Numbered from the stretch's first letter, positions 1-9,946 are shown. The stretch is DNA of 64,000 nt from Achromobacter deleyi (GCF_016127315.1 NZ_CP065997.1:3038001-3102000); one strand, 5' to 3'. Numbers and translations: made by a program. The notes: a model not told the origin generated them from the letters alone.

Positions 1-81
1 GATGATGCCTTCGTTCAAGCCTGCGATGATCCGTTGCAGGTGTTGGCGGTGGGCTTGCGGAGCGGCGTTGCTGGCGGTCAC
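1..81 (-). CDS. N-terminus of an unidentified protein, cut by the left edge (possible PAS-type sensor)
   Basis: A minus-strand frame opens with GTG at 81 and runs open for 27 codons to the window edge, preceded on its strand by a purine-rich AAGAGG. The visible end of the peptide, LQRIIAGLNEGII, resembles the start of a PAS domain as found in sensor kinases and diguanylate cyclases. Only this fragment is visible, so both the start and the family are tentative. The gene reads away from the tRNA cluster, whose last terminator lies about 120 bases upstream of it. Confidence 0.35.
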   Translation of the reverse strand, partial: MTASNAAPQAHRQHLQRIIAGLNEGII

Positions 82-200
82 GTGGGCCTCTTGGCTTGGC
101 TGGCACAAGCGCACAGGATGCGTTGCGCGGCGCGGCCTGTCCAGAGGATAAACGGACGAGACGGGGAAGGGGCGGCACGGCGCTTGCTGCCGCGCAAAGC

Positions 201-227
201 AAAAAAGCTCCGGAATCCGGAGCTTTT
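201..227 (-). terminator. Rho-independent terminator of the promoter-distal tRNA triplet
   Basis: Read on the minus strand this is a perfect GC-rich hairpin (arms AGCTCCGG and CCGGAGCT) followed by a run of T. It lies about 85 bases downstream of the last tRNA-Asp and ends the tRNA transcription unit. The rest of 82-309 shows no convincing gene. Confidence 0.8.
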
Positions 228-309
228 GGCGGGCGCCTTCTGGCGCAGTGCAGGAAGACTCCTGCGGAACGACTGGTCTTGCGGCTTGCTGGGATGCACA
301 CAAGATGCT

Positions 310-386
310 TGGCGGAGCGGACGGGACTCGAACCCGCGACCCCCGGCGTGACAGGCCGGTATTCTAACCAACTGAACTACCGCTCC
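310..386 (-). tRNA. tRNA-Asp (anticodon GTC), copy 2
   Basis: A complete 77-base cloverleaf with encoded CCA on the minus strand. The acceptor stem is GGAGCGG paired with CCGCTCC, the anticodon loop is CTGTCAC, and the T arm carries GGTTCGAGTCC. It is the last gene of the downstream Ala-Glu-Asp triplet and is identical or almost identical to the copy at 766-842. Confidence 0.97.
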
Positions 387-465
387 GCAGCGGTTTACAA
401 CAACACTTGGCAGCACATCATCTTGTCAGGACGACTTTGCAGATCCGGTCGGCGAGCCAGCGAAC

Positions 466-541
466 TGGCGTCCCCTAGGGGATTCGAACCCCTGTACTCA
501 CCGTGAAAGGGTGATGTCCTAGGCCTCTAGACGAAGGGGAC
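466..541 (-). tRNA. tRNA-Glu (anticodon TTC), copy 2
   Basis: A 76-base tRNA with encoded CCA. The anticodon loop is CTTTCAC, the acceptor stem begins GTCCCC, and the T arm carries GGTTCGAATCC. It is the middle member of the downstream triplet, a repeat of the gene at 918-993. Confidence 0.97.
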
Positions 542-586
542 CGGAACTTGCAACTGCACAAACTACTGTACTACTTACTGCTTTAC

Positions 587-662
<76 letters not shown>

Positions 663-715
663 CAGATTCCCTGCTGTTCCAACCTGTAAACAACAAGGCT
701 TACACCCTATAAATG

Positions 716-741
716 CAAAAAGCTCCAGGGACGGAGCTCTT
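716..741 (-). terminator. Terminator-like hairpin between the two tRNA triplets
   Basis: On the minus strand AGCTCC and GGAGCT form a short hairpin followed by TTTTT. It resembles the terminator at 201-227 in stem sequence and sits 25 bases after the first tRNA-Asp. If functional, it should attenuate transcription into the second triplet or mark a processing point. I found no clear separate promoter for the second triplet. Confidence 0.6.
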
Positions 742-765
742 GAAAGGCACTGCGTAGAGCGCTTT

Positions 766-842
766 TGGCGGAGCGGACGGGGCTCGAACCCGCGACCCCC
801 GGCGTGACAGGCCGGTATTCTAACCAACTGAACTACCGCTCC
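766..842 (-). tRNA. tRNA-Asp (anticodon GTC), copy 1
   Basis: A 77-base tRNA with encoded CCA, the same structure as the gene at 310-386. It is the last gene of the promoter-proximal triplet and is followed by the hairpin at 716-741. Confidence 0.97.
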
Positions 843-917
843 GCAGCGGCTTACTCAACTACTGTGTCACTTCAACTGCATTCGGTACTGAATACTTCTG
901 TACTGCAACCAGTAAAC

Positions 918-993
918 TGGCGTCCCCTAGGGGATTCGAACCCCTGTACTCACCGTGAAAGGGTGATGTCCTAGGCCTCTAGACGAAGGGGAC
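918..993 (-). tRNA. tRNA-Glu (anticodon TTC), copy 1
   Basis: A 76-base tRNA with encoded CCA, a repeat of the gene at 466-541, and the middle gene of the promoter-proximal triplet. The spacers between the tRNAs differ between the two triplets while the tRNA bodies are conserved. Confidence 0.97.
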
Positions 994-1050
994 TTGGACT
1001 TGCTGTTTTTACTGCGAGTTTTACTGCTGTACTACTTCTTCGCTTTGGAC

Positions 1051-1126
<76 letters not shown>

Positions 1127-1234
1127 GTTCTTCTAATCAATTCCTGCCACGTTTTACGTTTTTTCGATCACTTTCGTGGCCGTTTTTCGTATCTCGTTGC
1201 CGGTTTTGTTTAGTGCCGTTGGCGAAGAAACGAG

Positions 1235-1263
1235 ATTATGCACGAACTAATTTCGGCGTGCAA
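1235..1263 (-). promoter_or_regulatory. Near-consensus sigma-70 promoter of the tRNA operon
   Basis: On the minus strand TTGCAC (1258-1263) and CATAAT (1235-1240) are separated by exactly 17 bases, which fits a strong housekeeping promoter. Transcription would start near 1228 and run into tRNA-Ala. The region upstream of the -35 is rich in A/T tracts, as is common for stable-RNA promoters. Apart from this promoter and the palindrome at 1296-1311, the 362-base gap 1127-1488 shows nothing I recognise. Confidence 0.75.
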
Positions 1264-1295
1264 GTCGGTTGGGTGCAAAAACTGAAAAAGTTGCG

Positions 1296-1311
1296 TTGAA
1301 ATCGCTTTCAA
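1296..1311. promoter_or_regulatory. Palindrome of LacI/GalR-operator type
   Basis: TTGAAA and TTTCAA flank a central TCGC. The core fits the general LacI-family operator pattern TGNAANCGNTTNCA. It lies upstream of the tRNA promoter on one side and 178 bases before the aldo/keto reductase start on the other. No LacI-family gene is visible nearby, so its role is unknown. Confidence 0.35.
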
Positions 1312-1488
1312 GGGGACGCATGCGTGGCCGCGGGGGCCCCGCGGCGAGGGCGCCGGCCGCGTCTGGAGCGCCGCGCGCCAGGCGCACAATGCCGGAAAAT
1401 CAAAGGCTTGGACGAGTGCTATCGTGACTGTTGCGTGGACCCGGGCGGGATCCGCCATGACGCTTTGCCGGCAGGAGATTTTTTTCGC

Positions 1489-2544
1489 ATGAGCACCCCG
1501 ACTTCTTTCCCGACGCGCCCGCTGGGGCGCAGCGATATGTCGATCACGCGCATCGGCCTGGGCGCCTGGGCGATGGGCGGCAATGCCTGGGCCATCGGCT
1601 GGGGGCCGCAGGACGACGCCGATTCGATCGCCGCGATCCGCCTCGCGGTCGATCGCGGCATCAACTGGATCGACACCGCCGCCGTCTACGGCCTGGGCCA
1701 CGCCGAAGCGGTGGTGGGCCGCGCGCTGGCGCAGATGAGCCCCGGTGAACGGCCCTACGTCTTCACCAAATGCGGCCTGACCTGGTCGCCCGAGCAGCCG
1801 CAGGCGACCCCGCGGCGCAACGGCGCGCCGGCCAGCATCCGCCGCGAAATCGAGGCATCGCTGCGCCGCCTGGGCGTCGAGCGCATCGATCTATACCAGA
1901 TGCACTGGCCGGCCGGCGACGGCACGCCGCTGGAGGCCTATTGGCAGGAATTGCTGGACCTCAAGCGGGAGGGCAAGGTGCGCGCGGTCGGCCTGTCCAA
2001 CCACAACCTGGCGCAATTGCAGGACGCCGAGGCGCTGGGACACGTGGAGTCGCTGCAGCCGCCGTTCTCGGCGATCCAGCGCGGCGCCGGCGCCGACCTG
2101 ATTCCGTGGTGCGCGCAGAACGGCACCGGCGTCATCGTCTACAGCCCGATGCAATCGGGCCTGCTCAGCGGCGGCTTCTCGGTCGAGCGGGCGCAGGCCC
2201 TGCGCGCGGACGACTGGCGTTCGCGCAACGCGGAATTCCAGCCGCCCTGCCTGGCGCGCAATCTGGCCCTGGCCGAAGCGCTCAAGCCCATCGCCGAACG
2301 CCACGGCACGACCCAGGCGGCGGTCGCCATCGCCTGGACCCTGGCGTGGCCGGGCGTCACCGGAGCCATTGTCGGCATGCGCAACGTGGCGCAGGTCGAC
2401 GGCGTGCTGGGCGCGGCGGAATTGGAGCTGGACGGCGATGACATGGCGCGCATCGCGGACGCGATCGAACTGACGGGCGCGGGGGTGGGGCCGCTGCTGC
2501 CGGTCGATGACAGCGGCGCGCTGCCCGCCAACCTGTTGCGCTAG
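1489..2544 (+). CDS. Aldo/keto reductase
   Basis: A 351-residue NAD(P)H-dependent oxidoreductase of the aldo/keto reductase superfamily, cytoplasmic, substrate unknown. The ATG at 1489 is chosen because AGGAG sits about 10 bases before it; the open frame extends further upstream without a ribosome site. The N-terminus shows LGRSDMSITRIGLGAWAMGG. The catalytic tetrad is visible as Asp and Tyr in WIDTAAVYGLGHAE, Lys in FTKCG and His in YQMHWP. The late SNHN and VGMRN segments match cofactor-binding positions of the family. The gene stands alone, facing the end of lnt; a short hairpin (CCAGGC/GCCTGG, 2581-2595) lies between the convergent genes. Confidence 0.9.
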   Translation: MSTPTSFPTRPLGRSDMSITRIGLGAWAMGGNAWAIGWGPQDDADSIAAIRLAVDRGINWIDTAAVYGLGHAEAVVGRALAQMSPGERPYVFTKCGLTWSPEQPQATPRRNGAPASIRREIEASLRRLGVERIDLYQMHWPAGDGTPLEAYWQELLDLKREGKVRAVGLSNHNLAQLQDAEALGHVESLQPPFSAIQRGAGADLIPWCAQNGTGVIVYSPMQSGLLSGGFSVERAQALRADDWRSRNAEFQPPCLARNLALAEALKPIAERHGTTQAAVAIAWTLAWPGVTGAIVGMRNVAQVDGVLGAAELELDGDDMARIADAIELTGAGVGPLLPVDDSGALPANLLR

Positions 2545-2607
2545 GGCCCGGCCAGGAAGGCCCGGCCGCAAAGCGCCGGACCAGGCAAGGCCTGGCCCGG
2601 TTCAGGC

Positions 2608-4239
2608 TCAGCGGCGACGCGGGCGGCTGATGCCGAAGGCGGCGATCAGCGCCAGGCCGATCAGCGCCAGCGCCGACTTGTCGCCAAAGCGGGCATAGGG
2701 CGTCAGGCCCGCCATGCCCTGCACCGAGACCGGCAGCACGCCGGGCTGCAGCGGCGCCAGCTGGGCCGCGACATGGCCCTTGGCGTCGATGGCTGCGGTG
2801 ATGCCGGTGTTGGTGGCGGTCAGCATGGGGCGCGCGGTTTCGATGGTGCGCAGGCGCCCGATCTGCAGGTGTTGGCGCAAGGCCCAGGTATCGCCGAACC
2901 AGCCCAGATTGCTGACGTTCACCAGGATGGTGGCGCCCGGTTCGCCGTTGGGGCCGGGCTGCAGCGCGGGCAGCAGGTCGGGGCCGAACAGGTCTTCGTA
3001 GCAGATGTTGAAGGCGATGTGCTGGCCGCCCACCGCGAACGGCGTCTGGCGCTCGGCGCCGCGGTCGAAATCGCCCAGCGGGATGTTCAGCATGTCGACG
3101 AACCAGTGGAAGCCCGGCGGCACGTATTCGCCCCAGGGCACCAGGTGGCGCTTGTCGTAGCGCATCGCGGTGCTGCCGCCGGTGAGCTGTTCCAGCGGCG
3201 TCTGGCCGTCGAAGCCCATGACGCTGTTGGTGTAGCGGTCGCGGCCGTCGCGCACGTCGTGCAGGGGCACGCCCATGGCGATCACGGCGTTCTGCCGCGC
3301 CGCCACCTGGCGCCAGACGTCCCACACGCGCGGGTCGAGCTGGTCCTGGAATATCGGCAGCACGGTTTCCGGCAGGATCACCATCTGCGGCGGCGGCACG
3401 CCCGGCGCCGACGGCATGGCCGCCAGTTCCAGGTGGCGGCGCAGGCTCTGGTCGAGCAGCGCCGGATCGAATTTCTGCGACTGCTCGATGTTGCCCTGGA
3501 CCAGACGCACGTTCAGCGGCTCGCCGCTGGGGGCCGACCAGTCGATGCGCGACAGCGGCCAGCCGGCGGCGGCCAGCGCCAGCGCCACGCCGGCAGCCAG
3601 CGCGTGGCGGCCGTCGCGCGGCTGCTTCTGCTGGCCCGCGGGACGCCACAGGCTGGCGATGGCGGCGGCGGCGAAGGCCGACAGCAGGGCCATGCCGTGC
3701 ACGCCCAGCAGCGGCGCCCAGCCGGCGATGGGGCTGTCGACCTGCGCGTAGCCGATGTTGAGCCACGGGAAACCGGTCAGCAGCACCGCGCGGATCCATT
3801 CGAAGCCGGCCCACAGCGCGCCCCAGGCCAGCGTGGCCGACAGCACGCGTCCCGGCGTGGAATCGGCCGCCAGCGGTGTGTAGCGCCGCGCCAGCGCGCC
3901 GGCCGTGGCCGGGAACAACGCCAGGAAGGCCGACAGCGCCAGGACCGCGGCCACGGCCAGCGGCGCGGCCAGGTCGCCGTAGCGGTGCAGGCTGATGAAG
4001 ATCCAGTACAGCCCCAGCGCATAAGTGGCGAAGCTGAACAGCCAGCCGCGCAGCCATGCCTGGCGCGCCGACGGCGCGTACAGGGTGACGCGGGCGGCCA
4101 CCGCCAGCGCCAGGATCTGCGTGATGGCCAGGGCCCAGTCCGGCAGCGGGCCGGGGGCGAAGGTGAGGGCGTGGACGGCGCCGGCCAGCGTCAGGCCGGC
4201 CGCGCCCAGCAGGAACGGACCGCGGGAGGCGCGGCTCAT
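2608..4239 (-). CDS. lnt: Apolipoprotein N-acyltransferase
   Basis: A 543-residue inner-membrane enzyme that adds the third acyl chain to the N-terminal cysteine of lipoproteins, allowing their export by Lol. The N-terminal half is a series of hydrophobic segments. The C-terminal half is a nitrilase-like domain in which the catalytic triad is recognisable: Glu in LPETVLPIF, Lys in [12 protein letters not shown] and Cys in NICYEDLFG. The start codon overlaps the corC stop (ATGA), indicating translational coupling. It is the last gene of the miaB-ybeZ-ybeY-corC-lnt cluster, the usual order in betaproteobacteria. Confidence 0.96.
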   Translation of the reverse strand: MSRASRGPFLLGAAGLTLAGAVHALTFAPGPLPDWALAITQILALAVAARVTLYAPSARQAWLRGWLFSFATYALGLYWIFISLHRYGDLAAPLAVAAVLALSAFLALFPATAGALARRYTPLAADSTPGRVLSATLAWGALWAGFEWIRAVLLTGFPWLNIGYAQVDSPIAGWAPLLGVHGMALLSAFAAAAIASLWRPAGQQKQPRDGRHALAAGVALALAAAGWPLSRIDWSAPSGEPLNVRLVQGNIEQSQKFDPALLDQSLRRHLELAAMPSAPGVPPPQMVILPETVLPIFQDQLDPRVWDVWRQVAARQNAVIAMGVPLHDVRDGRDRYTNSVMGFDGQTPLEQLTGGSTAMRYDKRHLVPWGEYVPPGFHWFVDMLNIPLGDFDRGAERQTPFAVGGQHIAFNICYEDLFGPDLLPALQPGPNGEPGATILVNVSNLGWFGDTWALRQHLQIGRLRTIETARPMLTATNTGITAAIDAKGHVAAQLAPLQPGVLPVSVQGMAGLTPYARFGDKSALALIGLALIAAFGISRPRRR

Positions 4240-5126
4240 GCGTCGGTGTTGGGCGGGACGCCGCGCGACGGCGCGACGCGCTTGACGCGCAGCCAGATGG
4301 CGCGGCGGGCATCGCCGCGCGCCACTTCCAGTTTCAGGCCGTCGATCTCGGCGACGTCGCCGCGGCGCGGAATGCGGCCGAGCTGGCCGCCCATCCAGCC
4401 GCCGACGCTGTCGTACTCGTCGTCGGGCAGATGGCAGCCGAACACGTCATTGAAGTGCGAGATGTCGGTGGCGGCCAGCACGCGCCACTGGTTCTCGCCC
4501 TCGGGGAAGATCGAGTCTTCCTCGGTTTCGTCGAATTCGTCCTCGATGTCGCCGACGATCTGTTCCAGCACGTCTTCCATCGTGACAAGGCCGGAGATGC
4601 CGCCGTGCTCGTCGATGACGATGGCCTGGTGGTTGCGGCTGGCGCGGAACTCGTGCAGCAGCACGTTCAGGCGCTTGGATTCGGGGATGAACACGGCCGG
4701 GCGCACCAGCGTGCGCACCTCGATGCCGGGCTCCAGCATGCAGCGCAGCAGATCCTTGGCGAGCAGGATGCCGATGATGTTGTCGCGGTCGCCTTCGTAG
4801 ACCGGGAACCGCGAGTGCGCGGTTTCGATCACGTTGGCCACCAGATAGGGGATGGGCTGCGTGACGTCGAGCAGGTCCATGCGCGAACGCGGGACCATGA
4901 TGTCGCCGACGGTGCCTTCGGACACGGCCAGCGCGCCCTTGATCATCTTGTAGGACTCCGCGTCCAGCAGGTCGCGGTCATGCGCGGCTTCGAGAACGGC
5001 CTTGATGCCTTCACGGTCCTCGGGCTCGCGGCGCACAAGGGAAAGCAGGCGGTCTAGAAGGGATTTGGTGGCGGGTTTGGATGAGCGAGCGGGAGTCGCT
5101 TCGGGAGCAGGGTAGGGGTCAGACAT
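4236..5126 (-). CDS. corC: CorC/YbeX family protein, paired CBS domains with CorC/HlyC domain
   Basis: A 296-residue cytoplasmic protein associated in other bacteria with magnesium/cobalt efflux and, as YbeX, with ribosome and rRNA metabolism. After a proline-rich N-terminus, two CBS domains span about residues 65-190 (motifs [10 protein letters not shown] and [14 protein letters not shown], later [20 protein letters not shown]). The C-terminal transporter-associated domain covers about residues 205-285. The start at 5126 (MSDPYP) is favoured because the upstream extension in frame is not family-like, although no good Shine-Dalgarno is seen. It is separated from ybeY by about 170 bases and overlaps lnt by four bases. 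Confidence 0.93.
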   Translation of the reverse strand: MSDPYPAPEATPARSSKPATKSLLDRLLSLVRREPEDREGIKAVLEAAHDRDLLDAESYKMIKGALAVSEGTVGDIMVPRSRMDLLDVTQPIPYLVANVIETAHSRFPVYEGDRDNIIGILLAKDLLRCMLEPGIEVRTLVRPAVFIPESKRLNVLLHEFRASRNHQAIVIDEHGGISGLVTMEDVLEQIVGDIEDEFDETEEDSIFPEGENQWRVLAATDISHFNDVFGCHLPDDEYDSVGGWMGGQLGRIPRRGDVAEIDGLKLEVARGDARRAIWLRVKRVAPSRGVPPNTDA

Positions 5127-5294
5127 CGTCCGGGAGGACAAGTTATGGAGGGGCCAGCATAACCGAATCTGGCGCTCAATTTGTAACGCCGTCCCGGAAA
5201 ATGGGTCCAACCGACGCGATCTGCGCCTTGCAGGACGCCATTTTGCGCCGATTGCTCAGGGTTCACCCCAGGGCCGCGGACCAGGCCTCGAGGA

Positions 5295-5768
5295 TCAGGC
5301 CTCGTTGTAGGGGTCGGCGATGCCCATGCGGGCCAGCGTGGCGGTCTCCAGCGCCTCCATGCGGCGGGCGTCGCGCGCCTTGATGTGGTCGTAGCCGAGC
5401 GAATGCAGCACGCCGTGCAGGGTCAGGTGGGCGGCGTGGTCGAGCAACGCCTTGCGCTGTTCGCGGGCCTCGCGCACCAGCACCGGCACGCACATCACGA
5501 TGTCGCCGCGCGCCACGCCCAGCGGGTCGACGCCGTATTCGAACGTCAGCACGTTGGTGGCGTAGTCGCGCTGACGAAAATCGCGGTTCAGGCGGCGCCC
5601 CTCGGCCGCGCCCACCAGGCGCAGGCTGAGCTCGGCGGCCGTGAAGTCCACCAGTCCGTCCTCGGCCGCAGCGGCCAGCGCCCGCTCGGCCCAGCGGCGC
5701 AGGCGCCAGCGCGGCAGGCGGGGTTCCTCGACGCCGTACTGGACGGAAAGGGACAGGTCAGGCGTCAT
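5295..5768 (-). CDS. ybeY: Endoribonuclease YbeY, rRNA maturation factor
   Basis: A 157-residue metal-dependent single-strand endoribonuclease needed for 16S rRNA 3'-end maturation and ribosome quality control. The family signature HGVLHSLGYDH, which supplies three zinc-binding histidines, lies near residue 118. The central DYATNVLTFEY segment is also typical. The start at 5768 overlaps the 3' end of ybeZ by 11 bases, matching the usual length and coupling. Longer upstream frames are shadows of ybeZ. Confidence 0.95.
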   Translation of the reverse strand: MTPDLSLSVQYGVEEPRLPRWRLRRWAERALAAAAEDGLVDFTAAELSLRLVGAAEGRRLNRDFRQRDYATNVLTFEYGVDPLGVARGDIVMCVPVLVREAREQRKALLDHAAHLTLHGVLHSLGYDHIKARDARRMEALETATLARMGIADPYNEA

Positions 5769-6783
5769 TTTCCGAGGCTCGGTCGTAGGCATCGACGATG
5801 CGGGCCACCAGCGGATGGCGCACCACGTCGCGGCTGGTGAAACGGGTGGTGGCGATGCCCTGCACCTCATCCAGCACCTTGACCGCATGCGCCAGGCCGC
5901 TTTCCTGGCCGCGCGGCAGGTCCACCTGCGACGGGTCGCCGGTGATGACGGCCTTGCTGCCGAAGCCGATGCGCGTCAGGAACATCTTCATCTGTTCCGG
6001 CGTGGTGTTCTGCGCTTCGTCCAGGATGACGAAGGCATGGTTCAGCGTGCGGCCGCGCATGTAGGCCAGCGGGGCGATCTCGATAGTCTGCTTCTCGAAC
6101 AGGCGCTGCACCTTCTCGAAGCCCATCAGGTCATAGAGGGCGTCGTACAGCGGGCGCAGGTACGGATCGACCTTCTGCGCCAGGTCGCCGGGCAGGAAGC
6201 CGAGCCGTTCGCCGGCCTCGACCGCCGGGCGCGTCAGCACCAGGCGCTGCACCGTGTCGCGTTCCATCGCGTCGATGGCGCAGGCCACCGCCAGCCAGGT
6301 CTTGCCGGTGCCGGCCGGGCCCACGCCGAAGGTGATGTCGTGCTTGAGGATGTTGTTCAGGTAGTCGCGCTGGCGCGGCGTGCGCGGACGCAGGTCGCTG
6401 CGCTTGGTGCGCAGGGCGATGGCGTCGCTGTCGTCGTCCAGCGCCGGCAACGGGTCGGCTTCGCGGGCCGGCGCATCCTGCGGCTTTTCTTCCTGGCGGC
6501 CGACGCCGATCTCGACCAGCCCGAGCTGGATGTCGTCGACCGACAGGGCGCGGTGCACGGCCTGCTCATGGAAGCGGCGCAGCACGCGGCCGGCCAGTTC
6601 GGCCTGTTCGCCTTCGATGGTGACGCGGCTGCCGCGACGCGACAGCTTGACGCCCATGCCATCGGCCAACTGGCGCAGGTTCTCGTCCAGCGGGCCGCAC
6701 AGGTTGGCCAGGTGGGTGTTGTCGCCGTCCAGGGTGACGACGGCGGGCATGCTGCGGCGGGCGCGGGGGCGGGATGTGGTCAT
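5758..6783 (-). CDS. ybeZ: PhoH-like ATPase YbeZ
   Basis: A 341-residue PhoH-family P-loop ATPase thought to work with YbeY in RNA metabolism. A KH-like N-terminal region is followed by Walker A GPAGTGKT at residues 155-162 and Walker B VILDEAQN further on, with GDPSQVDLP after it. Its ATG overlaps the miaB stop by four bases and its 3' end overlaps ybeY, so the three genes form a tightly coupled unit. Confidence 0.94.
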   Translation of the reverse strand: MTTSRPRARRSMPAVVTLDGDNTHLANLCGPLDENLRQLADGMGVKLSRRGSRVTIEGEQAELAGRVLRRFHEQAVHRALSVDDIQLGLVEIGVGRQEEKPQDAPAREADPLPALDDDSDAIALRTKRSDLRPRTPRQRDYLNNILKHDITFGVGPAGTGKTWLAVACAIDAMERDTVQRLVLTRPAVEAGERLGFLPGDLAQKVDPYLRPLYDALYDLMGFEKVQRLFEKQTIEIAPLAYMRGRTLNHAFVILDEAQNTTPEQMKMFLTRIGFGSKAVITGDPSQVDLPRGQESGLAHAVKVLDEVQGIATTRFTSRDVVRHPLVARIVDAYDRASENDA

Positions 6784-8207
6784 TCGGTCTCTTGGGCGTC
6801 GCGGTCGATGTCGGCCACCCGGGCGCGCAACGAGTTGGTGTGCGCTTCGGTGATGATGACGTCGACCATCTGGCCGATGAGCCGCGCGGGCGCGGCGAAA
6901 TTGACGATGCGGTTGTTCTCGGTGCGGCCCATCAGCTCGTTCGGGTCGCGCCGCGAGGGGCCTTCCACCAGCAGGCGCTGGCGGCTGCCGACCATATTGC
7001 GGGCGATGGTGGCGGCCTGCTCGTTGATCAGCGCCTGCAGGCGCTGCAGGCGGCGCAGCTTGACGTCCTGCGGCGTGTCGTCATGCAGGTCGGCGGCCGG
7101 CGTGCCGGGGCGGCGCGAGTAGACGAACGAGAACGAGGTGTCGAAGCCGACGTCCTCGATCAGCTTCATGGTCTTTTCGAAGTCTTCCTCGGTCTCGCCG
7201 GGGAAGCCGACGATGAAATCCGACGACAGCGTCAGGTCCGGACGCGCGGCGCGCAGGCGGCGCACCACCGACTTGAATTCCAGGGTGGTGTAGCCGCGCT
7301 TCATGGCCGCCAGCACGCGGTCGCTGCCGGCCTGCACCGGCAGGTGCAGGAACGACACCAGCTTGGGCAGGCGGGCGTAGGCGTCCACCATGCGCTGGGT
7401 CATTTCCTTGGGGTGCGAGGTGGTGTAGCGGATGCGCTCGATGCCGGGAATCTCGTGCACGTATTCCAGCAGCATGGCGAAATCGGCGATCTCGTCGCTG
7501 TCGGTCATGCGGCCGCGGTAGGCGTTGACGTTCTGGCCCAGCAGGGTGACTTCCTTGACGCCCTGGTCGGCCAGGTCGGCCACTTCGATCAGCACGTCGT
7601 CGAACGGGCGCGAGACTTCCTCGCCGCGCGTGTAGGGCACGACACAGAAGCTGCAGTACTTGCTACAGCCTTCCATGATCGAGACGAAGGCGGTGGCGCC
7701 GTCGACGCGCGGCGGCGGCATGTTGTCGAACTTTTCGATCTCCGGGAAGCTGATGTCGACCTGCGAGCGGCCCTCGGCGCGGCGGCGCTGGATCAGGTCG
7801 GGCAGGCGGTGCAGGGTCTGCGGGCCGAACACCACGTCCACGTAGGGCGCGCGCTTGACGATGGCCTCGCCTTCCTGGCTGGCCACACAGCCGCCCACGC
7901 CGATCACCAGGTTCGGGTTGGTCTTTTTCAGGTGCTGCACGCGGCCCAGGTCGGAAAAGACCTTTTCCTGGGCCTTTTCGCGCACCGAACAGGTGTTGAA
8001 CAGGATGACGTCGGCTTCTTCCGGGTTGTCGGTCAGCTCCAGCCCCTGGTCGCCACGCAGCACGTCGGCCATCTTGTCCGAGTCGTACTCGTTCATCTGG
8101 CAGCCGAAGGTGCGGATGTAGAGCTTGCGGGGGGAGCCGATGGCGGCGGACGGGACGGCGGCGCCGTCGGGCGCGGCCGAGGCGCGCTTCAGGGAGGTTT
8201 CTTGCAT
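6780..8207 (-). CDS. miaB: tRNA-2-methylthio-N6-dimethylallyladenosine synthase MiaB
   Basis: A 475-residue radical-SAM methylthiotransferase that converts i6A37 to ms2i6A37 in tRNAs reading UNN codons. The UPF0004 domain contributes three cluster-binding cysteines (C36 in TFGCQMN, C73 in FNTCSVRE, C107 in VGGCVAS). The radical SAM motif CSKYCSFC lies at 181-188, and a TRAM domain ends the protein. The start at 8207 (MQETSLKR) is chosen by family length; the upstream in-frame extension runs into the promoter region shared with the PAP2 gene. It is the first gene of the cluster. Confidence 0.95.
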   Translation of the reverse strand: MQETSLKRASAAPDGAAVPSAAIGSPRKLYIRTFGCQMNEYDSDKMADVLRGDQGLELTDNPEEADVILFNTCSVREKAQEKVFSDLGRVQHLKKTNPNLVIGVGGCVASQEGEAIVKRAPYVDVVFGPQTLHRLPDLIQRRRAEGRSQVDISFPEIEKFDNMPPPRVDGATAFVSIMEGCSKYCSFCVVPYTRGEEVSRPFDDVLIEVADLADQGVKEVTLLGQNVNAYRGRMTDSDEIADFAMLLEYVHEIPGIERIRYTTSHPKEMTQRMVDAYARLPKLVSFLHLPVQAGSDRVLAAMKRGYTTLEFKSVVRRLRAARPDLTLSSDFIVGFPGETEEDFEKTMKLIEDVGFDTSFSFVYSRRPGTPAADLHDDTPQDVKLRRLQRLQALINEQAATIARNMVGSRQRLLVEGPSRRDPNELMGRTENNRIVNFAAPARLIGQMVDVIITEAHTNSLRARVADIDRDAQETE

Positions 8208-8370
8208 GTTGGTCGCCGTGACGGGTGTAGATCCCGGGGGCAGAAGAGGGGAAAAGCGGGATTTTACCCCTTGCAGCAAATTTCCCACTTCAATCCGCAA
8301 TGCAGGGTTACGATAGCTCGCCTTCGCCAATGACCTTTCCGAGAACAAGACTCTTTACAAACCCGGTCCG

Positions 8371-9132
8371 ATGACGACGAATCTTCCTATTCCCCCGACT
8401 CGCACGCTTCCGGCGGGCGGCGTGGCCGCCTCAGCGGACGAGTTCCGCAACCCCTTGTCCACCACCGCGTGGGTAGTGGCGGGCCTGGCGCTGGCCGTGG
8501 TGGCGGGCGCCTGTGCGCTGTGGGTCGACCTGCCGCTGGCGATCTGGATCCGGCAGACGGTGTCCGAGGGCGTCAACGAATCGTTCGAGTGGATCGGCGA
8601 AATGGGCGAAAGCGGCCGCTACATCGGCGTGGCGCTGGCGTTCTACATCGTCGGCCTGGTCGGCCTGGCGCGCGGCTGGCGCAATCCGGTGCGCATGAGC
8701 TACGCCAGCATGGCGCGCGGCAGCCTGCTGATGCTGTCGACCATGGCGGTGGGCGGCCTGGTGGTGCTGGTGCTCAAGCGTTCGGTGGCGCGGGCGCGTC
8801 CGGAGCTGTTCTTCGACAAGGGCATCTACGGGCTGGGCGAGGCCTTTTCGCGCGCCAATCAGTTCAATTCCTTTCCCTCCAGCCATACCTACGCCGCCTT
8901 CGCGGTGGCGGTGACGCTCGGCATCCTGGCGCCGCGCTGGCGTTGGGCGTTCCTGTCGCTGGCCGTGCTGGTCGCCGTCAGTCGCCTGGTCAACCTGGAT
9001 CACTATCTGTCGGACGTCATGACCGCCGCCGGCATCGCCATCGCGGTCGGCCACCTGCTGGCCCCGCGCGTGCTGTGCAGCAAGTACCAGTGGCCGCTGC
9101 GGGCGCCGTGGCGCTGGTGGAAGAAAAGCTGA
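8371..9132 (+). CDS. PAP2-family membrane phosphatase
   Basis: A 253-residue integral membrane protein of the type-2 phosphatidic acid phosphatase family. Such enzymes dephosphorylate undecaprenyl-pyrophosphate or other lipid phosphates. The three family motifs are seen in order: KRSVARARPE near residue 130, PSSHTYAAF near 170 and SRLVNLDHYLSDV near 205. Five to six hydrophobic segments surround them. The exact substrate cannot be deduced. It is divergent from miaB and ends at a bidirectional terminator. Confidence 0.88.
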   Translation: MTTNLPIPPTRTLPAGGVAASADEFRNPLSTTAWVVAGLALAVVAGACALWVDLPLAIWIRQTVSEGVNESFEWIGEMGESGRYIGVALAFYIVGLVGLARGWRNPVRMSYASMARGSLLMLSTMAVGGLVVLVLKRSVARARPELFFDKGIYGLGEAFSRANQFNSFPSSHTYAAFAVAVTLGILAPRWRWAFLSLAVLVAVSRLVNLDHYLSDVMTAAGIAIAVGHLLAPRVLCSKYQWPLRAPWRWWKKS

Positions 9133-9161
9133 GGACGCCGGCGCCAGGCGTTCCGACGAAC

Positions 9162-9189
9162 AAAAAGGCCGCCCCGAGGGTGGCCTTTT
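9162..9189. terminator. Bidirectional Rho-independent terminator
   Basis: A 12-bp stem (AAAAGGCCGCCC with GGGTGGCCTTTT, one G-T pair) around a CGA loop, with A and T runs on the two sides. It sits between the convergent PAP2 gene and the alanyl-tRNA editing gene and can serve both. Confidence 0.85.
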
Positions 9190-9204
9190 GCATGGCGGGC
9201 CGGC

Positions 9205-9918
9205 TCAGGCGAAGGCCACCACCACGCGGCGGTTGGTGCGGCTTTTCTTCTCGATCTTGGTGACCGTGACCGGGCCGATCTCGCCGGTGTTGGCCACGTG
9301 CGTGCCGCCACAGGGCTGGCGGTCCACCCCGGGGATCTCGATGATGCGGATGCGCGCCGTGCCGCCGGGCGGCGCCGCGCCGACCGTGCGCACCAGGTCC
9401 GGCTGCGCCGCCAGTTCCTGCGGCGTGATGGTGTTGACGGTGACGTCGGTGCGGGCCTGGATCAGCGCGTTCAGGCGCTCCGTCAGGTCGGCCTTGTCGA
9501 GGGTCGACTCGGGCAGGTCGAAGTCGATGCGCGCCGAGTCGGGCGAAATGCTGCAGCCGGTGACGGGCGCCGGCACCAGCGAACCGAGCAGGTGCAGACA
9601 GGTGTGCAGGCGCATCAGCCGGTGGCGGCGCGGCCAGTCGAGGCGCACGGTGACGCGGTCGCCGACCTGCGGCGCCGCGGCGCCCTCGGCCAGCACGTGC
9701 AGGATGCGGCTGCGGTCGTCGGCGTAGACGGTATCGGCCAGGGCCAGCGCGCGGCCGTCGGCCAGCGTCAGCGTGCCGCTGTCGCCGGCCTGGCCGCCGC
9801 TGCGGGCGTAGCAGATGGTCTGGTCCAGCTCGACGCCGTCGGCGCGCACGGCGATGACGGTGGCTTCGCACTGCTGTTCGTAGGGCGCGTCGTCGAAGCG
9901 CTTGAGGGTGACGCTCAT
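9205..9918 (-). CDS. Alanyl-tRNA editing protein (AlaX-type)
   Basis: A 237-residue free-standing homologue of the editing domain of alanyl-tRNA synthetase, which hydrolyses mischarged tRNA-Ala. Zinc ligands are visible as HTCLH (HxxxH) near residue 100 and in CGGTHVANTGEIG near residue 205. The start at 9918 has GGAGA about ten bases upstream. It is preceded by the glyoxalase-like gene with a 28-base gap and probably shares its transcript. Confidence 0.92.
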   Translation of the reverse strand: MSVTLKRFDDAPYEQQCEATVIAVRADGVELDQTICYARSGGQAGDSGTLTLADGRALALADTVYADDRSRILHVLAEGAAAPQVGDRVTVRLDWPRRHRLMRLHTCLHLLGSLVPAPVTGCSISPDSARIDFDLPESTLDKADLTERLNALIQARTDVTVNTITPQELAAQPDLVRTVGAAPPGGTARIRIIEIPGVDRQPCGGTHVANTGEIGPVTVTKIEKKSRTNRRVVVAFA

Positions 9919-9946
9919 GGGATGTCTCCGTTTTCTTGTGGTCGGG

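Noticed and set aside
2545..2607. CCAGGC/GCCTGG hairpin as a terminator between the reductase and lnt
   Set aside because: The stem is only six base pairs and no T run follows on either strand.
2773..4800. A 675-codon plus-strand frame opposite lnt and corC
   Set aside because: It is antisense to two well-supported genes, has low-complexity Ala/Arg/Gln/His composition and no ribosome site, a common effect of high GC.
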